DNA of 64,000 nt from Amycolatopsis methanolica 239 (GCF_000739085.1 NZ_CP009110.1:5394001-5458000); one strand, 5' to 3'; numbered from the stretch's first letter, positions 35,221 through 43,735 are shown. A program made the numbers and translations. The notes: generated by a model from the letters alone, not told the origin.

Positions 35221-35763
35221 ATGATGGCGGTCAGCGCGAGCCGGGTCGTCAGGTACCGGTGCAGCGCGCCGGTGTGCGACCTCGCCGGGCGCCGCCGGGT
35301 GTTCCGGCTCGGGGTGACGGCGTTCCTGCTCACCTCGCTGGCGTGCGCGCCCGCGCCGGGCGCCACCGCGTTGATCGTGTTCCGGGCCGCTCAGGGCGCG
35401 TCGCGGCGGTGAGCATCCCGCAGACCATCGGGCTGACCCGCGCGATGTTCACCGGCCCGGCGCTGTCCCGCGCGCTGGGCGCGACCGGCCCCGGCATGGG
35501 ACTGGCGGCGGTGTGCGGGCCGGTGCTCGGCGGCGTGCTCACCGAGGCCTGGACCTGGCGGTCGTCCACCCGCTGACGCGACTGTCCACTCCGGACTACC
35601 GGCTCCCCGCGGCCGGCGCCGTCGCGCTCGTCGTCTTCGTGCCCCGATCTCCGCCAGGGCGCACGGCGTGGTCGTTCACCAGACAGCGCCGAGGTGACCA
35701 GCGCGTCTGCCGCGTGCCAGATCGGGATCGCATTGGCGATCGGCTACGGCCGGTGCCGCGGTG
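35221..35763 (+). pseudogene. Relic of a DHA2-type MFS transporter
   Basis: Successive frames give LAGRRRVFRLGVTAFLLTSL near 35280, then PQTIGLTRAMFTGPALSRAL and GMGLAAVCGPVLGGVLTEAW near 35415-35560, then SACQIGIALAIGYG near 35710. These match, in order, segments of 14-helix drug exporters, but large parts between them are gone and the frame changes. The original gene would be about 1.4 kb; just over 0.5 kb remains. Confidence 0.75.
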
Positions 35764-35816
35764 ATGACGGGGAAAACGGCGCTCTCGGTTTCCGGTGATG
35801 CGGGTTATCGTGTTTC

Positions 35817-37184
35817 GTGACCATTCCGCGATTCCGGCCGCGGACTTTGCGGTGGCAGGTGATCGTGCTCGGGAGCGGGTTGCTCCTGCTGCTCACCACC
35901 ACCGCGATCGTCACCACCGCGGCCCGCGTCCACGTGACAGACGTCGGTTCGCGGGTGCGGGACACGCTGCGCCCGGCGCAGGTCGCGGTCGCCGCGCTCG
36001 GCAAGGGTTACGTGGACATGGAAACGGGCGAGCGCGGTTTTCTGCTCACGCGTGATCCGCAATTCCTGCAACCCTACGAAACGGGACAAGCGGCGGTCGC
36101 CGGAGCGGAGGGCGACCTCAGACGGCTGATGGCCGACGACGCGGACACGATCGCTCTCCTCGGCGAAGTCAGCGCAGTGGGCGCCGAGTGGCGCACCCGG
36201 GTGGCCGAGCCGTCGATCGCGCAGGTCCGCGCGGACGGCACCGTCGCGGACGGGCAGCTGGGCAAGGCCTTGTCCGATACCCTGCGCGCCCGGCTGGCTG
36301 CCCTGGGCAACCACCTCGACCAGCTCATCGCGGCCCGGCTGGAATCTTCGCGCCGCGCGAACGCCGCCGCGAACCTGACCACCGGGCTCTGCGTGGGTCT
36401 GGCGCTCGTACTCGGAATCGCGAGCGTGGTCATCCTGCGCCGATCGCTCATCACGCCGCTGAACCGGCTGGTGGCGCAGGTGCGCGAGGTGGCCGCCGGC
36501 GACCTGCACCGCGAGGTCGAGGCCACCGGGCTGGAAGAGGTGGTGCGGCTCGGCGAAGCGGTCGAGGCGATGCGGGTGCGGATCCTGTCGGAGGCCGAAC
36601 AGGTGGCGGCGTCGGCGAACCGGATCGCCCGGCTGGAGGAGACCGACCGGATCGCCCGCACGCTCGGCGACACGGCGATCCGCCGACTCTACGGCATCAC
36701 GCTGGACCTGCAGTCCGCGGCCGCCCGGTTCCCCCGGTCCGGCCCGGTGATGGCCACCGCGATCAGCGGCATCGACCGCACGATCTCGGCGCTGCGGAGC
36801 TCCGTCTACGGCACGGCCGCGACGCGGACCCGCCCGGCGCTGCGCGCGCAGGTCAGCGACGTGGTCGGGGAGCTGGAGACGACCCACGGGCGCGCACCGG
36901 GGCTCGTCCTGACCGGCGACCTCGACATCGAGCCGCCGGAGGAGGTCACCGCCGAGGTCACCCAGGTGCTGCGCGACTTCCTGCGCGCCACCGCGGTGCC
37001 GGGCGGCGGCGCGGAGGAGGTCGAGCTGGCGCTGTCCGGCGAGGAGATCCGGCTGCACGTGCGGTGCGCGGTGCCGGACGAGCGGGTGGCCGGCGTGGAG
37101 CGGGCACTGGCTGAGGTGTCCGGGGACGCGGTCGTGTGCCGCGAGCCGGGCCGGGTCACGGTCGAGTGGCGGCGTCCGTTGTGA
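35817..37184 (+). CDS. CHASE3-HAMP membrane sensor, kinase core degenerate
   Basis: A 455-residue membrane protein. Order: transmembrane helix 13-35, CHASE3 sensor with METGERGFLLT at 68-78, helix 188-208, HAMP linker 209-262, then a dimerisation helix LEETDRIARTLGDTAIRRLY (273-292). NarL-type histidine kinases have a DLHDT-like sequence here; this protein has TLGDT, so the phospho-acceptor His is Gly284. The C-terminal 120 residues look like a worn HATPase domain without N-box or G-boxes. It is probably a signalling-dead sensor or scaffold. No response regulator is adjacent. It overlaps the convergent def gene by 29 bp. Confidence 0.82.
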   Translation: MTIPRFRPRTLRWQVIVLGSGLLLLLTTTAIVTTAARVHVTDVGSRVRDTLRPAQVAVAALGKGYVDMETGERGFLLTRDPQFLQPYETGQAAVAGAEGDLRRLMADDADTIALLGEVSAVGAEWRTRVAEPSIAQVRADGTVADGQLGKALSDTLRARLAALGNHLDQLIAARLESSRRANAAANLTTGLCVGLALVLGIASVVILRRSLITPLNRLVAQVREVAAGDLHREVEATGLEEVVRLGEAVEAMRVRILSEAEQVAASANRIARLEETDRIARTLGDTAIRRLYGITLDLQSAAARFPRSGPVMATAISGIDRTISALRSSVYGTAATRTRPALRAQVSDVVGELETTHGRAPGLVLTGDLDIEPPEEVTAEVTQVLRDFLRATAVPGGGAEEVELALSGEEIRLHVRCAVPDERVAGVERALAEVSGDAVVCREPGRVTVEWRRPL

Positions 37185-37773
37185 CGACGGGGTAGGCCGG
37201 TTCGCTCATCTCTGCCAGCGCCGTCTCGCGGCCCTCCGGGGTGAGGTGGTCGATGTAGAGGCGGCCGTTGAGGTGGTCGGTCTCGTGCTGGAAGCAGCGG
37301 GCGAGCAGGTCGCGGCCAGGCACGGCGACGGGGTTGCCCGTGAGGTCGAAGCCGCGGACGGTGACCTGGGCGGCGCGTTCGACGACGGCCCTGGCGCCGG
37401 GCACCGACAGGCAGCCTTCGGGGTGGGCGCCGGTCTCGTCGCCGGCGACCTCGATGACGGGGTTCACGACGTGACCGGCGTGCCACAGCTCGCCGTCGCT
37501 GCGTGCGTAGCTCTCCGGGCACAGGTAGACGAACACGCGCAGCGGAACGCCGATCTGGTTGGCCGCGAGGCCGACGCCGCTGGCGGTGCGCATGCTGACG
37601 AACATGTCGGACACCAGCTGGGCCAGGTCGGCGCCGAACTCGGTGACGTCGGCGCACGGCTGGTGCAGCACCGGGTTGCCGACGACGGTGATGGGCCGGG
37701 ACTCGCCCCGGGCGTAGTGGTGGGCCAGGTCGCCGCCGGTGGTGACGTCGTGGTGGACCTCGATCTCGGACAT
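37156..37773 (-). CDS. def: Peptide deformylase
   Basis: A 205-residue iron/zinc peptide deformylase that removes the N-formyl group from nascent proteins. The three motifs are complete: GVGLAANQIG at 66-75, EGCLSVPG at 119-126 with metal ligand Cys121, and QHETDHLNG at 162-170 with both His ligands and the catalytic Glu164. The extended N- and C-terminal parts are usual for actinobacterial enzymes. It may be a second, non-housekeeping copy because no fmt gene is near. Confidence 0.95.
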   Translation of the reverse strand: MSEIEVHHDVTTGGDLAHHYARGESRPITVVGNPVLHQPCADVTEFGADLAQLVSDMFVSMRTASGVGLAANQIGVPLRVFVYLCPESYARSDGELWHAGHVVNPVIEVAGDETGAHPEGCLSVPGARAVVERAAQVTVRGFDLTGNPVAVPGRDLLARCFQHETDHLNGRLYIDHLTPEGRETALAEMSEPAYPVVTTDAATRP

Positions 37774-37846
37774 GGGACGAGTAAACCAACCAGGTGCGGG
37801 TATGACGGCGAGTGCCCAGTTCGAGTGCATCCGAAGGCAGGCAGAG

Positions 37847-38266
37847 ATGACCAAGGCTCGCGAAATCATGACGCCGGAACCCGAGTGCGTGCGGACGAGC
37901 GACACCGTGCTCGACGCCGCGAAGCGGATGACGGACCTGCAGGTGGGGGCGATGCCCATCTGCGGTGAGGACAACCAGCTCAAGGGCATGCTGACCGATC
38001 GGGACATCGTGGTGAAAGTGCTGGCGGAGGGCAAGGACCCGCGTGCCGTGAGCGCCGGGGAGCTCGCGCAGGGCGAGGCGGTCACGATCGGCGCCGACGA
38101 CGACGATGCGGAGGATATCCTGCGCACGATGTCGCAACACCAGGTCCGGCGGCTCCCGGTGATCGACGGCCACGACCTGGTGGGGATCGTCGCGCAAGCG
38201 GACGTGGCAAGGTCCCTGGACGAGCCCAAGATCGGTGACCTGCTGCAGGCGCTGTCGACCGATTGA
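37847..38266 (+). CDS. CBS domain protein, HRP1-like
   Basis: A 139-residue protein with two CBS motifs: the first around MTPEPECVRTSDTVLDAAKR with QLKGMLTDRDIVVKVLA, the second around EDILRTMSQHQVRRLPVID with LVGIVAQADVARSL. It resembles the hypoxia-induced HRP1 of mycobacteria and may bind adenine nucleotides. The ATG at 37847 is supported by an AGGCAGGCAGAG stretch and by homology beginning at MTKAREIM. Divergent from def with 73 bp between the starts. Confidence 0.9.
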   Translation: MTKAREIMTPEPECVRTSDTVLDAAKRMTDLQVGAMPICGEDNQLKGMLTDRDIVVKVLAEGKDPRAVSAGELAQGEAVTIGADDDDAEDILRTMSQHQVRRLPVIDGHDLVGIVAQADVARSLDEPKIGDLLQALSTD

Positions 38267-38694
38267 TGCCGGTTCGATCGGGTCTGTGCGGGTTGCTCGG
38301 CTCGTTGTAGGTACCTCGTCCCGGCCCGGAGGGGCGTCAAGGCTTGGTTCATTGAGCGCTGCTCCGGGCTCTGCGCTGTGCCGCTGAGACCCGCGCGGCT
38401 ATGCGCTGTCTCGATGGCCCGCGCCTGGCATCGCGCCTCGTCGTTGAGGCTCACTCCCAGCGTTTCGCTGCCCTGAGTTCCTACCGATGCGCCCCGCACG
38501 CGGGTATACCTGTTGCTCCAGTCAGGTGATTCAACCGATTCGACTCGATAGGGTGGCGATTTTCCGCCCAGCACAGGTTTTTGTCGGTCCCCGTCCCTAA
38601 CGTGATCGGCATGAACCCGACAACCCACCGCAGTCCCAAGTGGACGGTCCGCATCCGCACCGCCCTGCTGGGCGTCGTGCGCGCCCTGGCCAGC
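38267..38694. other. 428-bp gap without a recognisable gene
   Basis: No frame shows protein-like conservation. The stretch is richer in T than its neighbours. A short frame starting ATG at 38611 runs antisense into dodecin and is not convincing. A non-coding RNA or a relic is possible, but I see no tRNA-like fold or terminator T-run. Confidence 0.4.
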
Positions 38695-38910
38695 TCAGTC
38701 CGCGTCCTCCAGCCGGAACCCGACCTTCAGCCCGACCTGGAAGTGACCGATCGCCCCGTTCTCGATGTGTCCCCGTATTTCGGTCACCTCGAACCAGTCC
38801 AACCCCCGCAACGTCTGCGCCGCACGCTCGATCCCCCCACGAATGGCGGCGTCCAAACTCTCACTGGACGAGCCGACGATCTCGGTGACGCGATAGGTGT
38901 GCCCGGCCAT
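38695..38910 (-). CDS. Dodecin
   Basis: A 71-residue dodecin, a small dodecameric protein that binds and buffers riboflavin, FMN or CoA. The family pattern is clear: HTYRVTEIVGSSSESLDAAI, RGLDWFEVTEIRGHIENGAI with the flavin-stacking Trp at about position 39, and HFQVGLKVGFRLED at the end. The ATG at 38910 has AGGCC upstream only. Flavin storage suits a genomic neighbourhood rich in flavoenzymes, but no operon link exists. Confidence 0.94.
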   Translation of the reverse strand: MAGHTYRVTEIVGSSSESLDAAIRGGIERAAQTLRGLDWFEVTEIRGHIENGAIGHFQVGLKVGFRLEDAD

Positions 38911-39293
38911 CTCAGGCCTCCTTGCCCTAGGCGAATCCCGGCCCCGGCATTGTCACCCGCCACGCCCGCCACCGCATCCCGCTCACGATCTCGTGCCCAC
39001 CCCCACCTGCGTGCCGTCCACCCACCCCAGCCGTCGGTGGACACCACCCACAGCATCGCCACCTCCACATCAGCTCACGCGCACCCACCCCACCTCTCCG
39101 CATTCCCCACGACCAACCCTCGACCCAGCCCACCTCCGACGAACACCAACCCCAACATCACCACCACGCACACCGCCGCCCCCTCCCGACCTCGCCCACC
39201 ACGCACCCACTTGTCCGCCCCGAGCAGGGCACCTCGACGGGCCTGCCTCGGGGACCGACGCCGGTCCCAGGGGCGCGTGCCAGGATCGGGGTC
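38911..39293. other. Pyrimidine/C-A-rich low-complexity tract
   Basis: From about 38935 to 39230 the plus strand consists largely of C and A with strings such as CCACCCCACC and CACCACGCACACC; G is strongly depleted. No convincing gene is found on either strand. The last 40 bp should contain the nitroreductase promoter. Confidence 0.6.
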
Positions 39294-39929
39294 ATGACAC
39301 CTGAGGAGCTGTTGACCACCACCCGCAGCGTGCGCAAACGGCTGGACCTGTCGCGGCCCGTGCCGCGCGAGCTCATCGAGCGCGCGATCACCCTCGCGCT
39401 GCAGGCGCCGACCGGGTCGAACCGGCAGGACTGGCACTGGGTCGTGGTCACCGACGCCGGCAAGCGCGCCAAGCTGGCGGAGCTGTACGCGAAGTCCTAC
39501 AAGGCGTACCGCGACCTGGGCCCCGCGCCGGAGGAGCGCTATCCGGGCGACACGGACCGCGCCGCCACCCAGCACCGGGTGATGAACAGCGCCGACTACC
39601 TGGCCGAGCACATGGCCGAGGTGCCGGTGCTGCTGGTCCCGGCGATCCACGTGCCGGGTGGCAAGCTGCCCGAGGGCAACCAGGCCGGCTTGTGGGGCTC
39701 GATCCTCCCCGCGGTCTGGAGCTACATGCTCGCCGCGCGCACCCTCGGGCTCGGCACCGCGTGGACATCGCTGCACCTGGTCTACGAGAAGGAGGCCGCT
39801 GAACTGCTGGGCATACCGGACCACGTCCGGCAGGCTGCGCTGATCCCGACGGCGTTCTACACCGGCGAGACGTTCAAGCCGGCGAAGCGCCAGCCGCTGT
39901 CCGAGGTCCTGCACTACGACCAGTGGTGA
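39294..39929 (+). CDS. Nitroreductase family protein
   Basis: A 211-residue FMN-dependent nitroreductase-fold protein that reduces nitro groups, quinones or enones with NAD(P)H. RSVRKRLDLSRPVPRELIER at 11-30 and ALQAPTGSNRQDWHWVVV at 34-51 bind FMN phosphate; LAARTLGLGTAWTSLHL and IPDHVRQAALIPTAF are the later FMN contacts. It is followed after 4 bp by a NUDIX hydrolase gene, so the two are co-transcribed. Confidence 0.92.
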   Translation: MTPEELLTTTRSVRKRLDLSRPVPRELIERAITLALQAPTGSNRQDWHWVVVTDAGKRAKLAELYAKSYKAYRDLGPAPEERYPGDTDRAATQHRVMNSADYLAEHMAEVPVLLVPAIHVPGGKLPEGNQAGLWGSILPAVWSYMLAARTLGLGTAWTSLHLVYEKEAAELLGIPDHVRQAALIPTAFYTGETFKPAKRQPLSEVLHYDQW

Positions 39930-39933
39930 CCCG

Positions 39934-40416
39934 GTGCCCAGGAAGAGCGCGGCGTTCCTGCTGTACCGCCTGACCGGCAACGGTGGGGTGGAGGTGCTCA
40001 TCGCGCACATGGGCGGTCCGTTCTGGGCGCGCAAGAACGAGCGGGCCTGGTCCATCCCGAAGGGCGAGTACGCCGACGAGGATCCGCTGCCCGCGGCACG
40101 GCGCGAGTTCGCCGAGGAGGTTGGCGAGCCCGTCCTCACGGGCGAGATCCTGGAGCTGGGCGAGGTGCGCCAGCCGAGCGGCAAGGTCATCACGACGTTC
40201 GCCGCGGAGGGCGACTTCGACCTGGCAGGCTTCGCCAGCAACACGTTCGAGATGGAGTGGCCGAAGGGCTCCGGCCGCGTGCAGGAGTTCCCGGAGGTCG
40301 ACCGCATCGAGTGGACCACGCCCGAGCGCGCCGCGGAACTGCTCGTCAAGGGCCAGGTGCCGATCATCGCCCGCCTGCGGGAAACGCTGGTGGCACAAGG
40401 AGTCCTGCGCGCCTGA
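39934..40416 (+). CDS. NUDIX hydrolase
   Basis: A 160-residue NUDIX hydrolase of the COG4119 type. The NUDIX box runs from GEYADEDPLP through REFAEEVGEP at about 48-70 with its conserved glutamates. FAAEGDFDLAGFASNTFEME and FPEVDRIEWTTPERA complete the family pattern. Substrate could be a nucleotide or dinucleotide polyphosphate. It starts at GTG 39934, 4 bp after the nitroreductase stop. Confidence 0.92.
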   Translation: MPRKSAAFLLYRLTGNGGVEVLIAHMGGPFWARKNERAWSIPKGEYADEDPLPAARREFAEEVGEPVLTGEILELGEVRQPSGKVITTFAAEGDFDLAGFASNTFEMEWPKGSGRVQEFPEVDRIEWTTPERAAELLVKGQVPIIARLRETLVAQGVLRA

Positions 40417-40442
40417 CCCCGCGGCAACCCCGCACCGGCCCC

Positions 40443-40476
40443 GGTTCCGCCCGGACACGCACCTCCGGGCGGAACC
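40443..40476. terminator. Terminator hairpin after the NUDIX gene
   Basis: GGTTCCGCCCGG at 40443-40454 pairs perfectly with 40465-40476 across a 10-nt loop, 27 bp after the NUDIX stop. Confidence 0.75.
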
Positions 40477-40547
40477 CCAGGCGGGCCAGCAGGCGCGGGC
40501 AAATCCCCGCCCCGGCGGAGCGGAGACTTGCTGAGCGCTGCCGGGGC

Positions 40548-40629
40548 GGCACCTTCGCCGCGCTCGGGTACCTTCGCCACGGCCGGGCGGAACCCTCGCC
40601 GCGGCCTGGCAGAACCTTCACTGTGGCGG
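40548..40629. repeat. Short tandem repeats of about 21 bp
   Basis: Four imperfect units with the core ACCTTCGCC(G/A)CGGCCGGGC begin near 40549, 40568, 40589 and 40611. Unit lengths vary between 19 and 22 bp, so it is not a coding repeat. It stands alone between the NUDIX terminator and a low-complexity tract. Confidence 0.55.
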
Positions 40630-40689
40630 AACCTGCTCAAGCGGGCAGGCGCCGACCGAAAGGTGCGCCCACGCTCTGAACCCGGCCGC

Positions 40690-41122
40690 GCGACCCACCC
40701 CACCGGGCAGAGCCCACCCTTGGCGCCCGCGGCATCCGCGGCGCACATGTCGATGGGCCCCGCTACGCGAGGCCCATCGAACCCAGAACCTCGAAGCACC
40801 GCCACCGAAGCAGCGAGGACTACGCCAACGCCACCACCAGCGCCCCTGGCAACACCGCCGCCAGCACCCGCCTCAGACCAGCAACGCCGGCACCAGCAGC
40901 AGCCCCAGACCGGACCCCCAGCCCCTCGGGCAACCACCACCAGCCGTCAGCCCAGCAGCACCAGCAGCAACCCCAGCGGCAACCCCCAGCACCAGCAGCA
41001 GCGCCAGGCCGGCCCCTCAGTGCCGGGCGAGACCACCAGCCCTGAGGCAACCACCTGCCCTCCGGCCAGCACCCCGACAGCGACCCCCAGGCCCCTGCCC
41101 CAGGAACACCACCAGCCGTCAG
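40690..41122. other. Second C/A-rich tract with a 15-bp direct repeat
   Basis: Strings such as CAGCACCAGCAGCAACCCCAG dominate; G is depleted on the plus strand. The 15-mer ACCACCAGCCGTCAG occurs at 40936-40950 and 41108-41122; the second copy contains the stop codon of the SRPBCC gene, so the tract may have grown by duplications from that gene end. No gene is supported. Confidence 0.55.
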
Positions 41123-41607
41123 GCCAGCGACACCGCCACCTGCTCCAGCCGGTCCAGCGCCTCCTGCATGCCGCCCTCCATGCCGGACTCCAGGTGCCCG
41201 TCGCGGGTTTCCTTGTTCGGGTACTCGGCCAGCACGGTCAGCGTGGTGCGCCCCTCGTGTTCGGTCAGCGTCAGCGTGTTCAGCGACTCCGCACCGGGCA
41301 TGCCTTCGAACACCTCGGTCGACACGATCCGCTCGTGCGGCACGATTTCCCGGTACTCGCCGTGGAAAGCGACCTCGAAACCGCCGTCCGCGATCATGGC
41401 GTTGCGCCATCTCCCGCCGACCCGCAGGTCGACCTCGACGGACGTGACCTCGCCACGCTCGCCCGACCACCAGCGCTTCACCAGCTCCGGCGTGGTCCAC
41501 GCCTTCCACACCAGTCGCGCGGGCGCGTTGAACTCACGCACGATCTGAACCTGGTTGTCCGCCGGGAGCGTGACCTTCGCCGTACCGCTAGTCGTCATCG
41601 TGCTCAT
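41119..41607 (-). CDS. SRPBCC/AHSA1 family protein
   Basis: A 162-residue START-like (AHSA1/CalC) protein. Typical text is IVREFNAPARLVWKAWTTPE then LVKRWWSGERGEVTSVEVDL, GGRWRNAMI and YPNKETRDGHLESGMEGGMQ then EALDRLE. These small hydrophobic-cavity proteins pair with ArsR regulators in many actinobacteria. Its start lies 20 bp inside the ArsR gene, so translation is coupled. Confidence 0.9.
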   Translation of the reverse strand: MSTMTTSGTAKVTLPADNQVQIVREFNAPARLVWKAWTTPELVKRWWSGERGEVTSVEVDLRVGGRWRNAMIADGGFEVAFHGEYREIVPHERIVSTEVFEGMPGAESLNTLTLTEHEGRTTLTVLAEYPNKETRDGHLESGMEGGMQEALDRLEQVAVSLA

Positions 41608-41944
41608 CTCCGTCCTCCAGTTCCTTGAGTTCTTCCAACACCGCGTCCATGCGGTCGAACCGCTCGTCCCACAACCTCTGGTAACCACTGACCCACTCGT
41701 GGATGTCCTTCAGCGGGCGGGCGTTGATGCGGTAGACCCGCTGCCGTCCCGAGTCGCGAACCTCCACCAAACCCACCTCCCGCAGGACCCGCAGGTGCTT
41801 CGACACCAGCGGCTGGGCGAGCCCGAGCACCGACACCAGGTCGTTCACCGGCTTCTCCCCGCCGGCCAGCAGATCGAGGATCTGCCGCCGCCGCGGTTCG
41901 GCCACCGCGTTGAACGCGTCCGCCGTAGTCGCTGCCCTTGCCAT
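41588..41944 (-). CDS. ArsR family regulator
   Basis: A 118-residue winged-helix ArsR protein: FNAVAEPRRRQILDLLAGGE and VSVLGLAQPLVSKHLRVLRE form the DNA-binding core; the tail carries a DUF2087-like YRINARPLKDIHEWVSGYQR and an acidic end. Metal-binding cysteines are absent. It is the first gene of the operon with the SRPBCC protein, and the palindrome at 41959 lies 15 bp upstream of its start. Confidence 0.92.
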   Translation of the reverse strand: MARAATTADAFNAVAEPRRRQILDLLAGGEKPVNDLVSVLGLAQPLVSKHLRVLREVGLVEVRDSGRQRVYRINARPLKDIHEWVSGYQRLWDERFDRMDAVLEELKELEDGDEHDDD

Positions 41945-41958
41945 GCACCAAATATATA

Positions 41959-41968
41959 CCCATATGGG
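41959..41968. promoter_or_regulatory. Probable ArsR operator
   Basis: CCCATATGGG is a perfect 10-bp palindrome within an AT-rich stretch (AAATATATA) that should hold the -10, directly before the arsR start. It also lies just beyond the end of the RidA gene. Confidence 0.6.
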
Positions 41969-41974
41969 AATGCG

Positions 41975-42382
41975 TCAAGGGATCCAGGCAACCGCATCGA
42001 TTTCGACCAGGTAGCGGGGGTCGAACAGGGCCTGGACGCCGACGAGCGTGCTCGCCGAACGCGTCGTCACCCCGGCACGCAACGGCGCGAGGATCGCCTC
42101 CGCCAGCTCCGGCCGGTACCCCACGACGTAGATCGTGTGCTTCACCAGGTGCTCACGACTCGTGCCCGCCGCGGCGAGCGCGATGTCGATGTTCCGCACG
42201 ATCTGCTCCACCTGCGCGCCGTAGTCACCCTCGCCGACGAGTTCCCCGTCGACGTTCCAGGCGACCTGCCCGGACAGGAACACCAGCCGCGACGCGGGCA
42301 CGGCGACGGACAGGCTGAACATCTCCGGCAGCGCGAAGAGCCCGGCCGGGTTGGCGTACTGCGGCATCTCACTCTTGGTCAT
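41975..42382 (-). CDS. RidA family protein
   Basis: A 135-residue RidA/YjgF-type protein, which deaminates reactive enamine/imine intermediates. Conserved pieces are FLSGQVAWNVDGELVGEGDY, QVEQIVRNIDIALAAAGTSR and the late TLVGVQALFDPRYLVEIDAV. The catalytic Arg usually in the RSCVEVARLP region is not clearly present, so it may belong to a Rid subfamily without deaminase activity. It lies 30 bp upstream of arsR and may be co-transcribed. Confidence 0.9.
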   Translation of the reverse strand: MTKSEMPQYANPAGLFALPEMFSLSVAVPASRLVFLSGQVAWNVDGELVGEGDYGAQVEQIVRNIDIALAAAGTSREHLVKHTIYVVGYRPELAEAILAPLRAGVTTRSASTLVGVQALFDPRYLVEIDAVAWIP

Positions 42383-42402
42383 CGACCCACCCTAGGCTAT
42401 GT

Positions 42403-42417
42403 TTGGTCAGCGACCAA
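42403..42417. promoter_or_regulatory. Probable TetR operator before the monooxygenase gene
   Basis: TTGGTC-AGC-GACCAA is a perfect 6-bp dyad with a 3-bp centre, a shape typical of TetR operators. It directly abuts the first readable codon of the monooxygenase. The TetR gene downstream at 43760 is the natural candidate. Confidence 0.65.
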
Positions 42418-43735
42418 GAACATCGTCATCGTCGGAGCGGGCTCGACCGGGCTGTCGCTGGCCGCGGAACTCCGCCTCGCGGGCGCCGAAGTCACCGTCC
42501 TCGAACAGCGCACCGAACGGGACTCGCACTCGAAGGCCCTCACCATCTACCCGCGCACCATCGAGGTGCTGCCCTCACGCGGCGTCGAGCAGCCGTTCCT
42601 GGCCGAAGGGATCCCGGTCCCGCAGGGGCATTTCGCCGTACTCGACGACCGCCTGGACTTCGCCCTGCTCGACACCGATTTCCCGATCACGCTGGCGCTC
42701 CTGCAGGCACGCACCGAGGAACTGCTGGCAGACCACGCGTGCGAGGCGGACGCGGACATCCGGCGCGGCCACCGCGTCACCGGCCTCACCGAACACCCCG
42801 GCGAGGTGATCGTGGCGGTCGCCGCCGCGTACGTCGTGGGCTGCGACGGCACCCGCAGCACCGTCCGCGCCGCAGCGGGGATCGACTTCCCCGACACGTC
42901 CGCGTCCGTCTACGGCTGGATCGGGGACGTCGTGCTGACCGACCCGCCGTCCGCGGGCTCCTACAGCCGCGCGACCGCGGACGGCCTGCTCCTGGCCGTC
43001 CCGCTGCCCGGCGGCCTGCACCGGCTGGCCGGCCACAGTCCTGGCGACGTCCGCGCCGACCACCCCGGCGAACTCACCCTCGGCGAGCTGCGCGCCAAGG
43101 TCACCGCCATCGACGGCCGGGACTTCGGCATGCACTCCCCCGCCTGGCTGTCCCGGTTCTCCAACGCCCGCCGCCAGGCCACCCGCTACCGCCGGGGACG
43201 CGTCCTGCTCGCCGGCGACGCCGCCCACACGCACATGCCGGCCGGCGGCGTCGGGCTCAACGTCGGCCTGCAGGACGCGATGAACCTCGGCTGGCAGCTG
43301 GGGGCCGTGGTTCGCGGCGAGGCGCCCGACGACCTGCTCGACACCTACCACGACGAAGGCCACCCGGTCGGCGCCGAACTCCTGGAACACACCCAGGCGC
43401 AGACCGCGCTGATGACCGCGTTCACCCCGGACGGCCGCCGGCTGCGGTCGCTGCTCAGCACCCTCATCGCCGAACAGCCAACGTTCGCCAGGGCGCTCGC
43501 CGAGCCTCTGTCCGGTCTGTCCGTCCGCTACCCCTTCCGGCTCCTGCACGCGGGACGCCCGGTTCTGCTGGACTTCCGCGACGAGCCAGGTCCCGCCACC
43601 CCCGGCGCCGTCGTCCACCACGGACGCCCGCTGGGCGACCGGCCGGACTGGGCCGCACTTGACACGGCCCTCATCCGCCCCGACGGCCACAGCGCGGACG
43701 TGACCCCCCGCGGCGAGCCTGATCAGCACCCCTGA
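42413..43735 (+). CDS. FAD-dependent aromatic monooxygenase, start codon missing
   Basis: About 440 residues of a class A flavoprotein monooxygenase (PheA/TetX/MhpA-like): GXGXXG motif IVIVGAGSTGLSLAAELRLA, VVGCDGTRSTVRAAAGIDFP (DG motif) and GRVLLAGDAAHTHMPAGGVG then LNVGLQDAMNLGWQLGA (GD motif). No ATG, GTG or TTG is in frame just before the first conserved residue; the ATG at 42399 is out of frame. A deletion between the operator and the coding region, or a one-base error, probably removed the start. The rest is intact. The next gene is its likely TetR repressor. Confidence 0.8.
   Translation, partial: TKNIVIVGAGSTGLSLAAELRLAGAEVTVLEQRTERDSHSKALTIYPRTIEVLPSRGVEQPFLAEGIPVPQGHFAVLDDRLDFALLDTDFPITLALLQARTEELLADHACEADADIRRGHRVTGLTEHPGEVIVAVAAAYVVGCDGTRSTVRAAAGIDFPDTSASVYGWIGDVVLTDPPSAGSYSRATADGLLLAVPLPGGLHRLAGHSPGDVRADHPGELTLGELRAKVTAIDGRDFGMHSPAWLSRFSNARRQATRYRRGRVLLAGDAAHTHMPAGGVGLNVGLQDAMNLGWQLGAVVRGEAPDDLLDTYHDEGHPVGAELLEHTQAQTALMTAFTPDGRRLRSLLSTLIAEQPTFARALAEPLSGLSVRYPFRLLHAGRPVLLDFRDEPGPATPGAVVHHGRPLGDRPDWAALDTALIRPDGHSADVTPRGEPDQHP

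Noticed and set aside
38267-38694. tRNA or riboswitch in a 428-bp gene-free gap
   Set aside because: I found no T-loop GGTTCGAATCC-like motif, no acceptor pairing and no known riboswitch core.
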